A stretch of 38,865 bases of DNA from Bacteroidota bacterium (GTDB taxonomy: Bacteria; Bacteroidota; Bacteroidia; AKYH767-A; 2013-40CM-41-45): contig JAPLDB010000080.1 in assembly GCA_026391975.1 (NCBI GenBank), positions 43,714 through 82,578 of the forward strand. Direction: 5' to 3'. This document shows, in pieces, positions 1-7,176 of this stretch; the stretch's first letter is position 1; each line of letters opens with the position of its first letter. The position numbers were made by a program, and so were the translations under genes. The notes beneath the pieces are model-generated. The model was given only the letters and a program-made list of their open reading frames with translations. It did not search any database and was not told the origin of the DNA.

Positions 1-7
1 GAGAACT

Positions 8-253
8 ATGAAGTCAGCTGCTACTTATACCAGTACCATACCGAGGGATTTGTTACTGATGCTAAACAAGTATTCCGAATTATTTGAGATTCCTAAAAAC
101 AAGGTCATTGAAAAGGCCCTTCGGTATTATTTTGATGAACTAAAAAAAGCCGAGTATGTGAAATCGTTTAAGAAGGCCAATGAAGACGGCGAAATGCTAA
201 CAATGGCCGAAGAGGGGCTGGAGGATTACCTTAAAATACTCGATCACAAATGA
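8..253 (+). CDS. Antitoxin of a MazF-type toxin-antitoxin pair (ribbon-helix-helix-like)
   Basis: An 81-residue protein directly upstream of a MazF-like toxin, overlapping it by ATGA, so the two are translationally coupled. The N-terminus (about residues 5-45) looks like a ribbon-helix-helix DNA-binding fold: a short strand around TYTSTIP, then two helices around LLLMLNKYSELFEI and KNKVIEKALRYYFDE. The acidic C-terminus (residues 58-78, AEEGLEDYLKIL) is a typical toxin-binding tail. By family behaviour it should neutralise the downstream nuclease and repress its own operon. The ATG is preceded by GAGAACT, but the promoter and any operator lie outside the window. The fold is inferred from pattern alone, and I cannot name the antitoxin family precisely. 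Confidence 0.8.
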   Translation: MKSAATYTSTIPRDLLLMLNKYSELFEIPKNKVIEKALRYYFDELKKAEYVKSFKKANEDGEMLTMAEEGLEDYLKILDHK

Positions 254-582
254 GACAGGGAGAGATCTTTATGGCCAATCTGAATCCGACCAGAGGCAAT
301 GAACAACGTGGCCTGAGACCGGTGGTTATAGTGAGCGGAAATGCAATGAATGATCATTTCGGTGTCGTGATTGTAATGCCTCTGTCAACAAAAATAAAAA
401 AATATGCAGGGTGCATACTTCTAAAAAAAGATAAAATAAATAACCTGAAGCAGGATTCAGAAGTAATCACATTTCAATTGCGTTCTGTTTCAAAGGATCG
501 CCTCACAAAAAAAATGGGAAATATTTCCGGAGATCAGCTGCATGAATTGAAGAAAAAATTACTTGAAGTTTTAACCTATTGA
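250..582 (+). CDS. mazF: MazF/PemK-family endoribonuclease toxin
   Basis: A 110-residue protein of normal MazF length. The N-terminus carries the family signature: a GEIFMANLNPTRGNEQRG stretch (residues 4-21), then RPVVIVS (23-29) and VMPLST (42-47). Together these form the SH3-like barrel and supply the conserved Arg and Thr/Ser of the cleavage site. MazF toxins cut mRNA at short sequence motifs when the antitoxin is degraded. The start overlaps the antitoxin stop by ATGA. The last codon and stop overlap the end of the convergent GH3 gene by 7 bases, so no terminator fits between them. All visible motifs are intact, so the toxin is probably functional. Confidence 0.93.
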   Translation: MRQGEIFMANLNPTRGNEQRGLRPVVIVSGNAMNDHFGVVIVMPLSTKIKKYAGCILLKKDKINNLKQDSEVITFQLRSVSKDRLTKKMGNISGDQLHELKKKLLEVLTY

Positions 583-2072
583 ATATACTTCTTCAACTCA
601 TCAGCAATTGCCCTGTCATTGCTTAGCCGGGGCATTTTATTTTGCCCGCCCAGTTTCCCCTGGGAGCGCATGTAATCAATAAATGAATCTTTTTTCATCA
701 TGCGCACCTTTAGTGGCTGAAGTATATTTCCCGAGATCAAATCCTTGTAATAAATATTCTGTCTGGCAAGTGATTCATCCAGGGTCCTGCTGAATTTATA
801 AATGTCATCAGGTAATCTGTCAAATTCAATGAACCACTCATGGTATGGTTTTTCTCCTGCCTCCGGATTTACCTGCGGAGCAAGGGTAAATTCAGCTACG
901 TGCGCATGGTGCTTTGCGCAGGATTCCATCAGTGCATTTTCCACCTCTTCTGCAATTACGTGTTCTCCGAAAGCAGTGATCTGATGTTTAATTCTTCCTG
1001 TCACAACGATCCGAAACGGATTTACAGAGGTGAATTTGATGGTATCGCCCAGGGAATATCCCCATAGTCCTGCATTGTTGCTTAAGATAATTGCATAATT
1101 GACTCCCGGGTTTACATCCCTGAGCGAAATGCGTTTTGGATTTTCTTTGAAGAATTCTGAAGCGGCAATGAATTCAAAAAATATTCCCGAATTGATATTG
1201 AGGAATAAATCATTCTTTTTCTGTGAATCCTGGAAAGCGATGAATCCTTCCGAAGCAGGGTATAGTTCAATCGAATCAATTTTTTTTCCGATTGTTTGTT
1301 CAAACTTCTTCCTGTATGGTTCATAGTTTACGCCGCCATAGATAAAGAGTGAAAAATCCGGAAAGATGTCTTTGATCTGTTTCCCGGTATTTGAGACAAG
1401 CTTGTCGAAATACATTTGCACCCACGGAGGTATTCCGCTTATCATTGTCATATTTTGTGACATAGTTTCCTGAACGATGCTGTCAATTTTTTCTTCAAAG
1501 TCTTCAATGCAGTTCGTGTCCCAGCTCGGAAGCTGGTTTCGCCTCAGGTATTGCGGCACATGGTGATTCACGATGCCACTCAGCCGGCCTACTTTCAATC
1601 CGTTCTTATTTTCGAGTGCCGGACTGCCACTGATAAAAATTAATTTGCCGTTCAGGAAATCAGCCTTTCCTGTTTCTGCGATATAAGCCAGCATTGCATT
1701 TCGCGTGCTGTTGATGTGGTTGCTGATGCTGTCTTTGGTGATCGGAATATATTTTATTCCTGATGTTGTGCCTGATGTTTTGGAGACATACAAAGGTTTG
1801 CCGGGCCATAGTATGTTTGATTCTCCTTTCAGCATCCTGTCGATGTACGGCTTCATTGCTTCATAATCGCGCACCGGTACCCGGCTGGTGAAGTCATCGT
1901 ACGTTTTAATTTCCCCAAACCAATGATCCTTCCCGAAAATCGTGCGGCGTGCTTTCCTGATGAGCTTTCGAAAAATTTTTTCCTGCAGCGCAACAGCATT
2001 CATGCTTTGGTGCCTGAGGGCGCCGGCGGTGAATGATGCAATTGGTTTACTGAGTGCGGAAAGGAAACTCAT
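576..2072 (-). CDS. GH3 auxin-responsive-promoter family protein (acyl-adenylating enzyme)
   Basis: A 498-residue member of the ANL-superfamily GH3 group, common in Bacteroidota. Three adenylation motifs are visible: the phosphate-binding loop TSGTTSG (residues 99-105), the second motif YPASEG (271-276), and GDTIKF (342-347) followed by a TGRIKHQITAFGEHV region (358-372). Plant GH3 enzymes join amino acids to hormone carboxylates through an acyl-adenylate. The bacterial substrate is not known from sequence, so only acyl-AMP chemistry can be inferred. The gene stands alone between two toxin-antitoxin pairs and converges on mazF with a 7-base overlap. Length and motifs are complete. Confidence 0.9.
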   Translation of the reverse strand: MSFLSALSKPIASFTAGALRHQSMNAVALQEKIFRKLIRKARRTIFGKDHWFGEIKTYDDFTSRVPVRDYEAMKPYIDRMLKGESNILWPGKPLYVSKTSGTTSGIKYIPITKDSISNHINSTRNAMLAYIAETGKADFLNGKLIFISGSPALENKNGLKVGRLSGIVNHHVPQYLRRNQLPSWDTNCIEDFEEKIDSIVQETMSQNMTMISGIPPWVQMYFDKLVSNTGKQIKDIFPDFSLFIYGGVNYEPYRKKFEQTIGKKIDSIELYPASEGFIAFQDSQKKNDLFLNINSGIFFEFIAASEFFKENPKRISLRDVNPGVNYAIILSNNAGLWGYSLGDTIKFTSVNPFRIVVTGRIKHQITAFGEHVIAEEVENALMESCAKHHAHVAEFTLAPQVNPEAGEKPYHEWFIEFDRLPDDIYKFSRTLDESLARQNIYYKDLISGNILQPLKVRMMKKDSFIDYMRSQGKLGGQNKMPRLSNDRAIADELKKYIQ

Positions 2073-2145
2073 CGAGGGAATAAAAGTAAATATTTAATCA
2101 CGAAGGGGAATAGAGATTCACTACGAAGAATTTAGTGATGGTGAT

Positions 2146-2519
2146 TTACTTTTTCAGATGAGAATGAATCCATTCTTTGATTAGGTCAATGTTTTTCTGA
2201 CCGGAAGCTATGCTGATAATGAAATCGTATTTTTCTTCCTGAGATGCATGAATGTCAGAACCGTACTTCATCATCATGATTCGCATAAGCACATAACCGG
2301 TTCTTTTATTGCCTCAATAAAGGGATGATTGATGAGGATACTTTCAAGCAGTGCCGCTGCTTTGTCTGCCGGGTGTGGGTAGAGTTCCTGATTGTCAAAA
2401 GTTGCAAAAGGTCTGTTCAGCGCGGCTTCCAGTAAACCAGGATCACGGATGCCCTGACTTCCACCGAACTTTTCAATTAGAATGGAATGAATGGCTAATG
2501 CATTTTTAAGCGCGGTCAT
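2146..2519 (-). pseudogene. Doc-type Fic-family toxin, frameshifted in the catalytic motif
   Basis: The intact frame from 2519 gives a death-on-curing N-terminus: IHSILIEKFGG, GIRDPGLLEAAL, DKAAALLESIL and NHPFI. At about 2313-2315 the frame slips inside the Fic motif HPFx(D/E)GNxR. The original frame reads HPFIEAIKEP and stops at 2274. Stepping back one base gives HPFIE-GNKRTGYVLMRIMM and stays open to a TAA at 2146-2148. Restoring one base gives about 124 residues, the normal Doc length (Doc toxins phosphorylate EF-Tu). It overlaps the upstream antitoxin by ATGA. As written, the toxin lacks its catalytic loop. This is either recent inactivation or one missing base in the sequence. Confidence 0.85.
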
Positions 2520-2704
2520 TTCGCCAGTTTTTCAAGTAGCTCTTTGTCCTCTGAAATAATTTCGCTAAGATGTTGTGAAAGTTGAACAGTGCCTGACGAT
2601 TTACCCTGAATGCTTTTGAGGTAATTTAAAATATCATTTAGTAAGTTTTCAGGAACTGCATCAATCACTTTTTGAATTTCTGTTTTTACTTCTTTGGTTG
2701 TCAT
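2516..2704 (-). CDS. Putative antitoxin paired with the Doc/Fic gene
   Basis: A 62-residue acidic helical protein whose stop overlaps the Doc start by ATGA, the standard antitoxin-first order. The N-terminal half (EVKTEIQKVIDAVPENLLNDILNYLKSI) is an amphipathic helical segment like those in DUF2281-type antitoxins. The C-terminus (LSEIISEDKELLEKLAK) resembles the toxin-neutralising tail of small addiction-module proteins. No clear DNA-binding domain is visible. If the partner toxin is truly broken, this is an orphan antitoxin. The call rests mainly on gene context and size. Confidence 0.7.
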   Translation of the reverse strand: MTTKEVKTEIQKVIDAVPENLLNDILNYLKSIQGKSSGTVQLSQHLSEIISEDKELLEKLAK

Positions 2705-2727
2705 TTACTTGTTTATTTGCTGATTTT

Positions 2728-2735
2728 CAAAGGTA
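2728..2735 (-). promoter_or_regulatory. Candidate -7 promoter element for the Doc/antitoxin operon
   Basis: On the minus strand this reads TACCTTTG, a match to the Bacteroidota -7 consensus TAnnTTTG, 24 bases before the antitoxin ATG. I see no good TTG -33 box at 18-20 bases, so this is a weak call. Confidence 0.35.
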
Positions 2736-2815
2736 GGAAATTGGTTGAAATGAAGGCAGCTTCCTAAAAAGCGCCGGCTTTTTACCAATCAACCACTCAA
2801 CTCAATCAACCACCC

Positions 2816-3679
2816 TCAAAACGCCACATACTTCTGCGGATCCAGCGCACTGCCATTGGACCATAGCTCAAAATGTAAATGCGGGCCCGTTGAAAGCTCG
2901 CCACTGTTGCCGATGATGGCAATCACTTCGCCGGCCTTTACGAAATCGCCGGCTTTTTTCAAGAGGGATGAGTTGTGCTTGTAGAATGAACAAAGATTAT
3001 TTCCATGTTGTATAGCAATGACCCAGCCCGTTTCACTGGTGAAATTTGCGAGGATGACGGTTCCATCAAGGGTAGCTTTTACAGCTTCATTGGGACTGCC
3101 GGCAATGTCAATTCCGTAATGTTTTTTCACTGCATTGAAACGGTTGGTAACCATACCTTTTACAGGAGGGAAAAAAAGAAAACTGCTGATGCCCGATGAT
3201 GCTGAGGTGTTTGCACTGAGTGTAAATTTATCACTACTCTCAATTTCATTGCGCAAAAGAGAATCTTCCCTTGACTTTTTCAGGGTATTGATATTCTCCA
3301 CCTTTGCATTGCCTGTGGGTTTTTTGTCAGCAGAATCATTTTTCAAGGTGCCGTTTACGATATTCCTGATATTGTCGATGTAAAGATCCCTGGCATTGAG
3401 GGCCACCTGCATGCTGTCGCTTCTTTGTACAAGAGTAAAAAGCTGCCTTTTCATTTTTACGTCGCTGTATCCGGGAATATATTCCCTTAATCCGGTAAAG
3501 GCGATGAGCAGGGTAGTAAGTACAATGAGCAGAATGATGGTAATACCGGCGGTAACAAAAATACTGAGTGGCCGCAGGTGAAAGGAGGCCCGTTCTTCAA
3601 AGGTGTCCTCATTCAGAAAAACGAGTTTATAGCGGCTTTTCAGTCCGCTGAGTTTTTTTTTCTTTTTTTCCTCCGCCAT
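2816..3679 (-). CDS. Membrane-anchored M23 family metallopeptidase (LytM domain)
   Basis: A 287-residue protein. A basic cytoplasmic N-terminus (KKKKKL near residue 10) leads to one membrane helix (about 39-62), a coiled or linker region (70-160), and a C-terminal LytM domain (about 170-285). The zinc and catalytic residues are present: H187 and D191 in HYGIDIA, H235 in YKHNSSL, and H267 and H269 in GPHLHFE. It should be an active endopeptidase that cuts peptidoglycan cross-links in the periplasm, or at least bind them. It diverges from sprE, and a bactofilin lies beyond. M23 peptidases and bactofilins are frequent neighbours, which suggests a role in local wall shaping. Confidence 0.92.
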   Translation of the reverse strand: MAEEKKKKKLSGLKSRYKLVFLNEDTFEERASFHLRPLSIFVTAGITIILLIVLTTLLIAFTGLREYIPGYSDVKMKRQLFTLVQRSDSMQVALNARDLYIDNIRNIVNGTLKNDSADKKPTGNAKVENINTLKKSREDSLLRNEIESSDKFTLSANTSASSGISSFLFFPPVKGMVTNRFNAVKKHYGIDIAGSPNEAVKATLDGTVILANFTSETGWVIAIQHGNNLCSFYKHNSSLLKKAGDFVKAGEVIAIIGNSGELSTGPHLHFELWSNGSALDPQKYVAF

Positions 3680-3714
3680 GAATGATTTCCCTGATTGGTG
3701 TTTTTTAGGCGCTT

Positions 3715-3743
3715 CAAATGTAACTTATACATTGTGATTACAA
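3715..3743 (-). promoter_or_regulatory. Bacteroidota-type promoter for the M23 peptidase
   Basis: The minus strand has TTG (3743-3741), an 18-base spacer, then TACATTTG (3722-3715). This matches the TTG-N19-TAnnTTTG consensus recognised by the Bacteroidota primary sigma factor. The peptidase start codon lies 35 bases further downstream. Confidence 0.6.
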
Positions 3744-3799
3744 TAGCCGGTTTAAGGATAACTTTTCTTTCCATGCGATTTCGGGGGTGATTATTAAAA

Positions 3800-3807
3800 T
3801 ATTTTTG
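3800..3807 (+). promoter_or_regulatory. Possible -7 element upstream of sprE
   Basis: TATTTTTG fits the TAnnTTTG pattern on the plus strand in the 234-base divergent intergenic region. It lies 106 bases before the sprE ATG and has no clear TTG at -33. A long leader would be implied. This is a weak call based on pattern only. Confidence 0.3.
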
Positions 3808-3913
3808 CAACTTTGTCGTTATCAGGTTGCCGAAAAACCGGGTGGAAATTCCAGTAAAAAATCACCTGTAGATTCGTAAAAACCACATCAAAAAGGAACA
3901 GGATTAACAGAAG

Positions 3914-6241
3914 ATGCACTCATCAGGATTAAAAGTAATTATTGTTTTTGCGTTCGCACTTTTCATGAGTTCATGTAAGAACACGAAGAGTGGTTTTATC
4001 AGCCGCAACTACCACGACCTCACAGCCCGCTATAACGGACTTTACAATGCCAACCTGAAAATTGAAGATGGCGCACAGAAACTTTCTGATGCACAGGTTG
4101 ACATTTATGACAGGACACTTCCGGTATATAAATATGCCGATGCTCAAAAGGCAAAAAGCATTTATCCGCAAATGGACGAAGCACTGAAGAAGACAAGTAC
4201 TGTTATTCAACGCCATACCCTCGTTGATAAGAACGGAAATGAAAAGCCGGATAAAGAACACTGGATTGACGACAACTGGATCGCTTATGGGAAGGCACTG
4301 TTCTACAAACATGAATATTTTGAGGCAATTGAGACATTTAAGTACGTAGAAACAACATACAAAAAAGAGCAGGGCAGGCATGAAGGCTCATTGTGGCTTG
4401 CCAAGACTTATTTGCAACTCACGCAATTAAAAGAAGCAGAGGACAAGCTTGATTACCTGCGTAATCAGAAGGACCTGAGTAAAAAAGTCCGCGCCGAATA
4501 CGATGCCGTTGCAGCAGATTTCTATTTGCAGACAAGAAATACTGATCGCGCCATTGAGCACTTGAAGCTTGCCATTCCGGTGGCAAAAAACAGGAATAAC
4601 CAGATCAGGTACATGTTCATACTGGCTCAATTGTATCAGCAAAAAGGAGATTTCAAAACAGCATTTGAACTGTATACAAAGGTGATCAAGAAAAATCCGG
4701 TTTATGAAATGGCATTCAACGCCCGCATAAACCGTGCACGATGTTTCGATGCGCAAAGCCAGAACAGCAACAGCGTGAAGAAGGAGTTGCAGAAGATGGC
4801 AAAAGATCCGAAGAACAAAGAATACCTCGACCAGGTTTACTATGCACTGGCAGGTATTTCACAAAAGGAAAGCAAGGAGGAGGAAGAGATCATTTACCTT
4901 CAGAAATCTGTTTTGGCAAGCACCAGCAACAAGAACCAGAAGGCAATCAGCTATCTCGAACTCGGGAAAATTTATTTGTCAAAGCCGGATTACAAAACGG
5001 CTCAGTTGTACTATGACAGCTGTATTACCAACCTTGGTAATGACCATCCAGACTATACAGACATTCTTACCAAAAGAAATTCCCTCACCAAGCTGATGAA
5101 GGCGTTGAATACCATTCACGATCAGGACAGCTTGATGGTGCTTGCCAGGATGACGCCTGCTGAACGAGAAAAAGCCGTTGACGACCTCCTGAAAAAAGAA
5201 GATGAGGAGCGTCAGCGGAAGATGGAAGAAGAAAAGGAGCAGCAGGTTAATCAGCTATTCAATACTGATACAAAGCAGCAACAGCCAACCCGGGGCAATG
5301 GATCATCATGGTATTTTTACAATACCTCGGCAATCAGTTTTGGCACCAATGATTTTCAGCGCAAATGGGGCAACAGAAAACTGGAAGATGACTGGAGGCG
5401 CAGCAACAAGCAAATGAATATACAGGAAGATGAAACGGTAGTGGAGGAAACAAAAAAGGAAGAGATCAAAGACCCGACTGAGGCGCGTGAAGCACACAAG
5501 AAGGAATTGCTTGATAAAATTCCAAGCGACCAGGCTGCTATTGACAAATCGATGGGCAAAGTAATTGACGCCTATTACAATGCTGCCATGATCTATAATG
5601 AGCAGCTGAACGATAAGCCTGCGTCGGCAAAAATGTTTGAAGACCTGCTGTCAAAATACCCTGACAATAAATACAAGTTGCCTGCATATTACCAGTTGTA
5701 TCGTCTTTATCTCTCAATGAAGGATCCTCAGAAGAGTGATTACTATAAGAATCTGCTGCTTGATAAATATCCCGATAGCGACTATGCCATGATCATCAAG
5801 AACCCGAACTTCATGGCAGAGAAGGCGTCAAAAAAATCAGACATTGAACTTTTCTATGAGGATACATACCGAAAATATTTAAATGGTGAATATGCTTCTG
5901 TGATTTCATGCAAGGCACAAGCGGAGCAAATGTATCCCGGCAATATTTATGTTCCCAAGTTTGACATGCTGAAAACGCTTTCCATTGGCCGGACGCAGCC
6001 TGTTGGAGTATTTACGGCATCTCTTCAGGACATTGTCAGGAATTACTCCGAGGATCCTGTGAAGGACCAGGCACAGGATATTCTTGATTACATCAATGGC
6101 ATAAGTTCTATTGATGACAACAAAATTCCAGAGAAGGACACAGTTGCCAGAATGTATAACTACATGGAAAGCGCCCCCCATTTGCTTGTGATCTCTTTCC
6201 GCAATGTCGGTCCTGTTAATTCTGATCAGCTGAAGAACTGA
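3914..6241 (+). CDS. sprE: SprE/PorW-like TPR lipoprotein of type IX secretion and gliding (C-terminus frameshifted)
   Basis: A 775-residue protein with a lipoprotein signal: a hydrophobic stretch at residues 7-18 and a lipobox ending at C21 (FMSSC). Many TPR-like helical repeats follow (for example around 125-300 and 590-650), with a charged coiled region at about 410-450 (KKEDEERQRKMEEEKEQQ). SprE/PorW is needed for the T9SS, linking the outer-membrane translocon to the periplasmic motor. The frame ends at a TGA (6239-6241) just where homologues continue. The missing C-terminal part is encoded in the -1 frame directly downstream, and joining the two gives about 867 residues, close to the family length. 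Neighbours are the M23 peptidase (divergent) and bactofilin (downstream). Confidence 0.88.
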   Translation: MHSSGLKVIIVFAFALFMSSCKNTKSGFISRNYHDLTARYNGLYNANLKIEDGAQKLSDAQVDIYDRTLPVYKYADAQKAKSIYPQMDEALKKTSTVIQRHTLVDKNGNEKPDKEHWIDDNWIAYGKALFYKHEYFEAIETFKYVETTYKKEQGRHEGSLWLAKTYLQLTQLKEAEDKLDYLRNQKDLSKKVRAEYDAVAADFYLQTRNTDRAIEHLKLAIPVAKNRNNQIRYMFILAQLYQQKGDFKTAFELYTKVIKKNPVYEMAFNARINRARCFDAQSQNSNSVKKELQKMAKDPKNKEYLDQVYYALAGISQKESKEEEEIIYLQKSVLASTSNKNQKAISYLELGKIYLSKPDYKTAQLYYDSCITNLGNDHPDYTDILTKRNSLTKLMKALNTIHDQDSLMVLARMTPAEREKAVDDLLKKEDEERQRKMEEEKEQQVNQLFNTDTKQQQPTRGNGSSWYFYNTSAISFGTNDFQRKWGNRKLEDDWRRSNKQMNIQEDETVVEETKKEEIKDPTEAREAHKKELLDKIPSDQAAIDKSMGKVIDAYYNAAMIYNEQLNDKPASAKMFEDLLSKYPDNKYKLPAYYQLYRLYLSMKDPQKSDYYKNLLLDKYPDSDYAMIIKNPNFMAEKASKKSDIELFYEDTYRKYLNGEYASVISCKAQAEQMYPGNIYVPKFDMLKTLSIGRTQPVGVFTASLQDIVRNYSEDPVKDQAQDILDYINGISSIDDNKIPEKDTVARMYNYMESAPHLLVISFRNVGPVNSDQLKN

Positions 6242-6516
6242 GCAACTACAACACGAAGTACTACAGTACAAAAGGATATTCCATCACCAGCCAGTTGCTG
6301 GATCACATTACACAAATCATCATTATCAGGGAGTTTAAGAATAAGGAAGAAGCGATGCTGTATTACAATGGCGCCAACGATAATGATGAAATATTCGGAA
6401 ATACGAACCCTGACCTTTATAACATATTCATAATTTCTGACAATAACTTTCCATCCTTTGTTAAGGACAAAAAGATTGAAACCTATCAGGATTTTTTCAG
6501 GAAATTCTACCAATAA
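6238..6516 (+). pseudogene. Displaced C-terminal end of sprE (-1 frame)
   Basis: This frame is open from CTG at 6238 (LSNYNTKYYSTKGYSITSQ) to a TAA at 6514-6516 and encodes about 92 residues. The sequence reads on naturally from the end of the main frame (VGPVNSDQLKN) and has the look of the SprE/PorW C-terminus, including EFKNKEEAMLYYNG. The only in-frame ATG is at 6295, too late to start a sensible protein. I therefore read this as the tail of sprE separated by one missing base between 6226 and 6241, and not as a separate gene. Confidence 0.8.
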
Positions 6517-6577
6517 TTAAGGTTGAAGGGACAAGTTTCCATCCCCGATATTCTTCATTTACCTTCCTAAATTACTA

Positions 6578-6607
6578 TTGCTTCAGAGTATAATTGCTCT
6601 ACATTTG
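6578..6607 (+). promoter_or_regulatory. Bacteroidota-type promoter for the bactofilin gene
   Basis: TTG (6578-6580), a 19-base spacer, then TACATTTG (6600-6607): an excellent match to the phylum consensus. The bactofilin ATG lies 36 bases downstream. The gene therefore has its own promoter, even though it follows sprE closely. Confidence 0.7.
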
Positions 6608-6643
6608 CATTTCAAAGGATTTCAAACCTAAAACTTTTGCAAC

Positions 6644-7066
6644 ATGTTCAATAAAAATTCTGACTCAAGGAAAACAGATTCCGGAACATCATCCATCAAT
6701 CTAATCGGTGCAGGTACCGTTGTTGAAGGAGATATCAAATCCAATGGCGATATCCGCATTGACGGAAGCGTGCGGGGAAACGTCGTTTCAAAAGCCAAGG
6801 TTGTGGTTGGAGCCACCGGTTCAATTGATGGCAACGTTACCAGTCAGAATGCAGATGTAAGCGGAAGCATCCGTGGTAAGGTAACAGTGAATGAACTCCT
6901 GTTCCTTAAATCTTCAGCAAACATACAAGGCGATATCGTTACAGGGAAACTGGTTGTGGAAGTGGGCGCCACCTTTACAGGTACGTGCAACATGGGTCCT
7001 ATGATCAAGGACATGCACAACAACAATGAAAAGCAAAATGAACTGAAGGAAAAGACAGGATCCTGA
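6644..7066 (+). CDS. Bactofilin family polymer-forming cytoskeletal protein
   Basis: A 140-residue protein with a short disordered N-terminus (residues 1-20, rich in Ser, Lys and Asp). A bactofilin core (about 20-118) follows, built of short beta-helix turns with repeated G-x-I/V patterns: GTVVEGDIKSNGDIRIDGSV, then GNVVSKAKVVVGATGSIDGNV, GSIRGKV, and finally ANIQGDI. The C-terminal tail is charged. Bactofilins polymerise without nucleotide, usually at the membrane, and position wall enzymes or other envelope machines. An M23 peptidase and a T9SS lipoprotein lie next door. The gene has its own upstream promoter and a downstream intrinsic terminator, so it can be a single-gene unit. Confidence 0.94.
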   Translation: MFNKNSDSRKTDSGTSSINLIGAGTVVEGDIKSNGDIRIDGSVRGNVVSKAKVVVGATGSIDGNVTSQNADVSGSIRGKVTVNELLFLKSSANIQGDIVTGKLVVEVGATFTGTCNMGPMIKDMHNNNEKQNELKEKTGS

Positions 7067-7087
7067 TTTTCTTCTTTCGTGATATTA

Positions 7088-7124
7088 GAATCTGCTTTCC
7101 GAATGAGGGCAGATTTTCTTTTTT
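7088..7124 (+). terminator. Intrinsic terminator after bactofilin
   Basis: A stem AATCTGC (7089-7095) pairs with GCAGATT (7109-7115) across a 13-base loop, followed by TTCTTTTTT. It lies 22 bases after the bactofilin stop and ends where the next promoter begins. Confidence 0.75.
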
Positions 7125-7151
7125 GTGGTGAAAATAGATTTGGTACATTTA
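7123..7151 (+). promoter_or_regulatory. Candidate promoter for the lamin-tail protein gene
   Basis: TTG (7123-7125), an 18-base spacer, and TACATTTA (7144-7151), one base off the TAnnTTTG consensus. The start codon at 7177 is 26 bases downstream. The -33 box overlaps the T-tract of the bactofilin terminator. Confidence 0.45.
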
Positions 7152-7176
7152 CCTTTCTCATTCAATCCTGCCATTT

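Noticed and set aside
5141-5280. Glu/Lys-rich segment of sprE as a foreign insertion
   Set aside because: Charged coiled linkers between TPR blocks are normal in this family, and the frame is continuous.
6226-6241. Programmed ribosomal frameshift in sprE
   Set aside because: No slippery heptamer or strong downstream structure is visible, and other genes show similar breaks. Sequence error or mutation is simpler.
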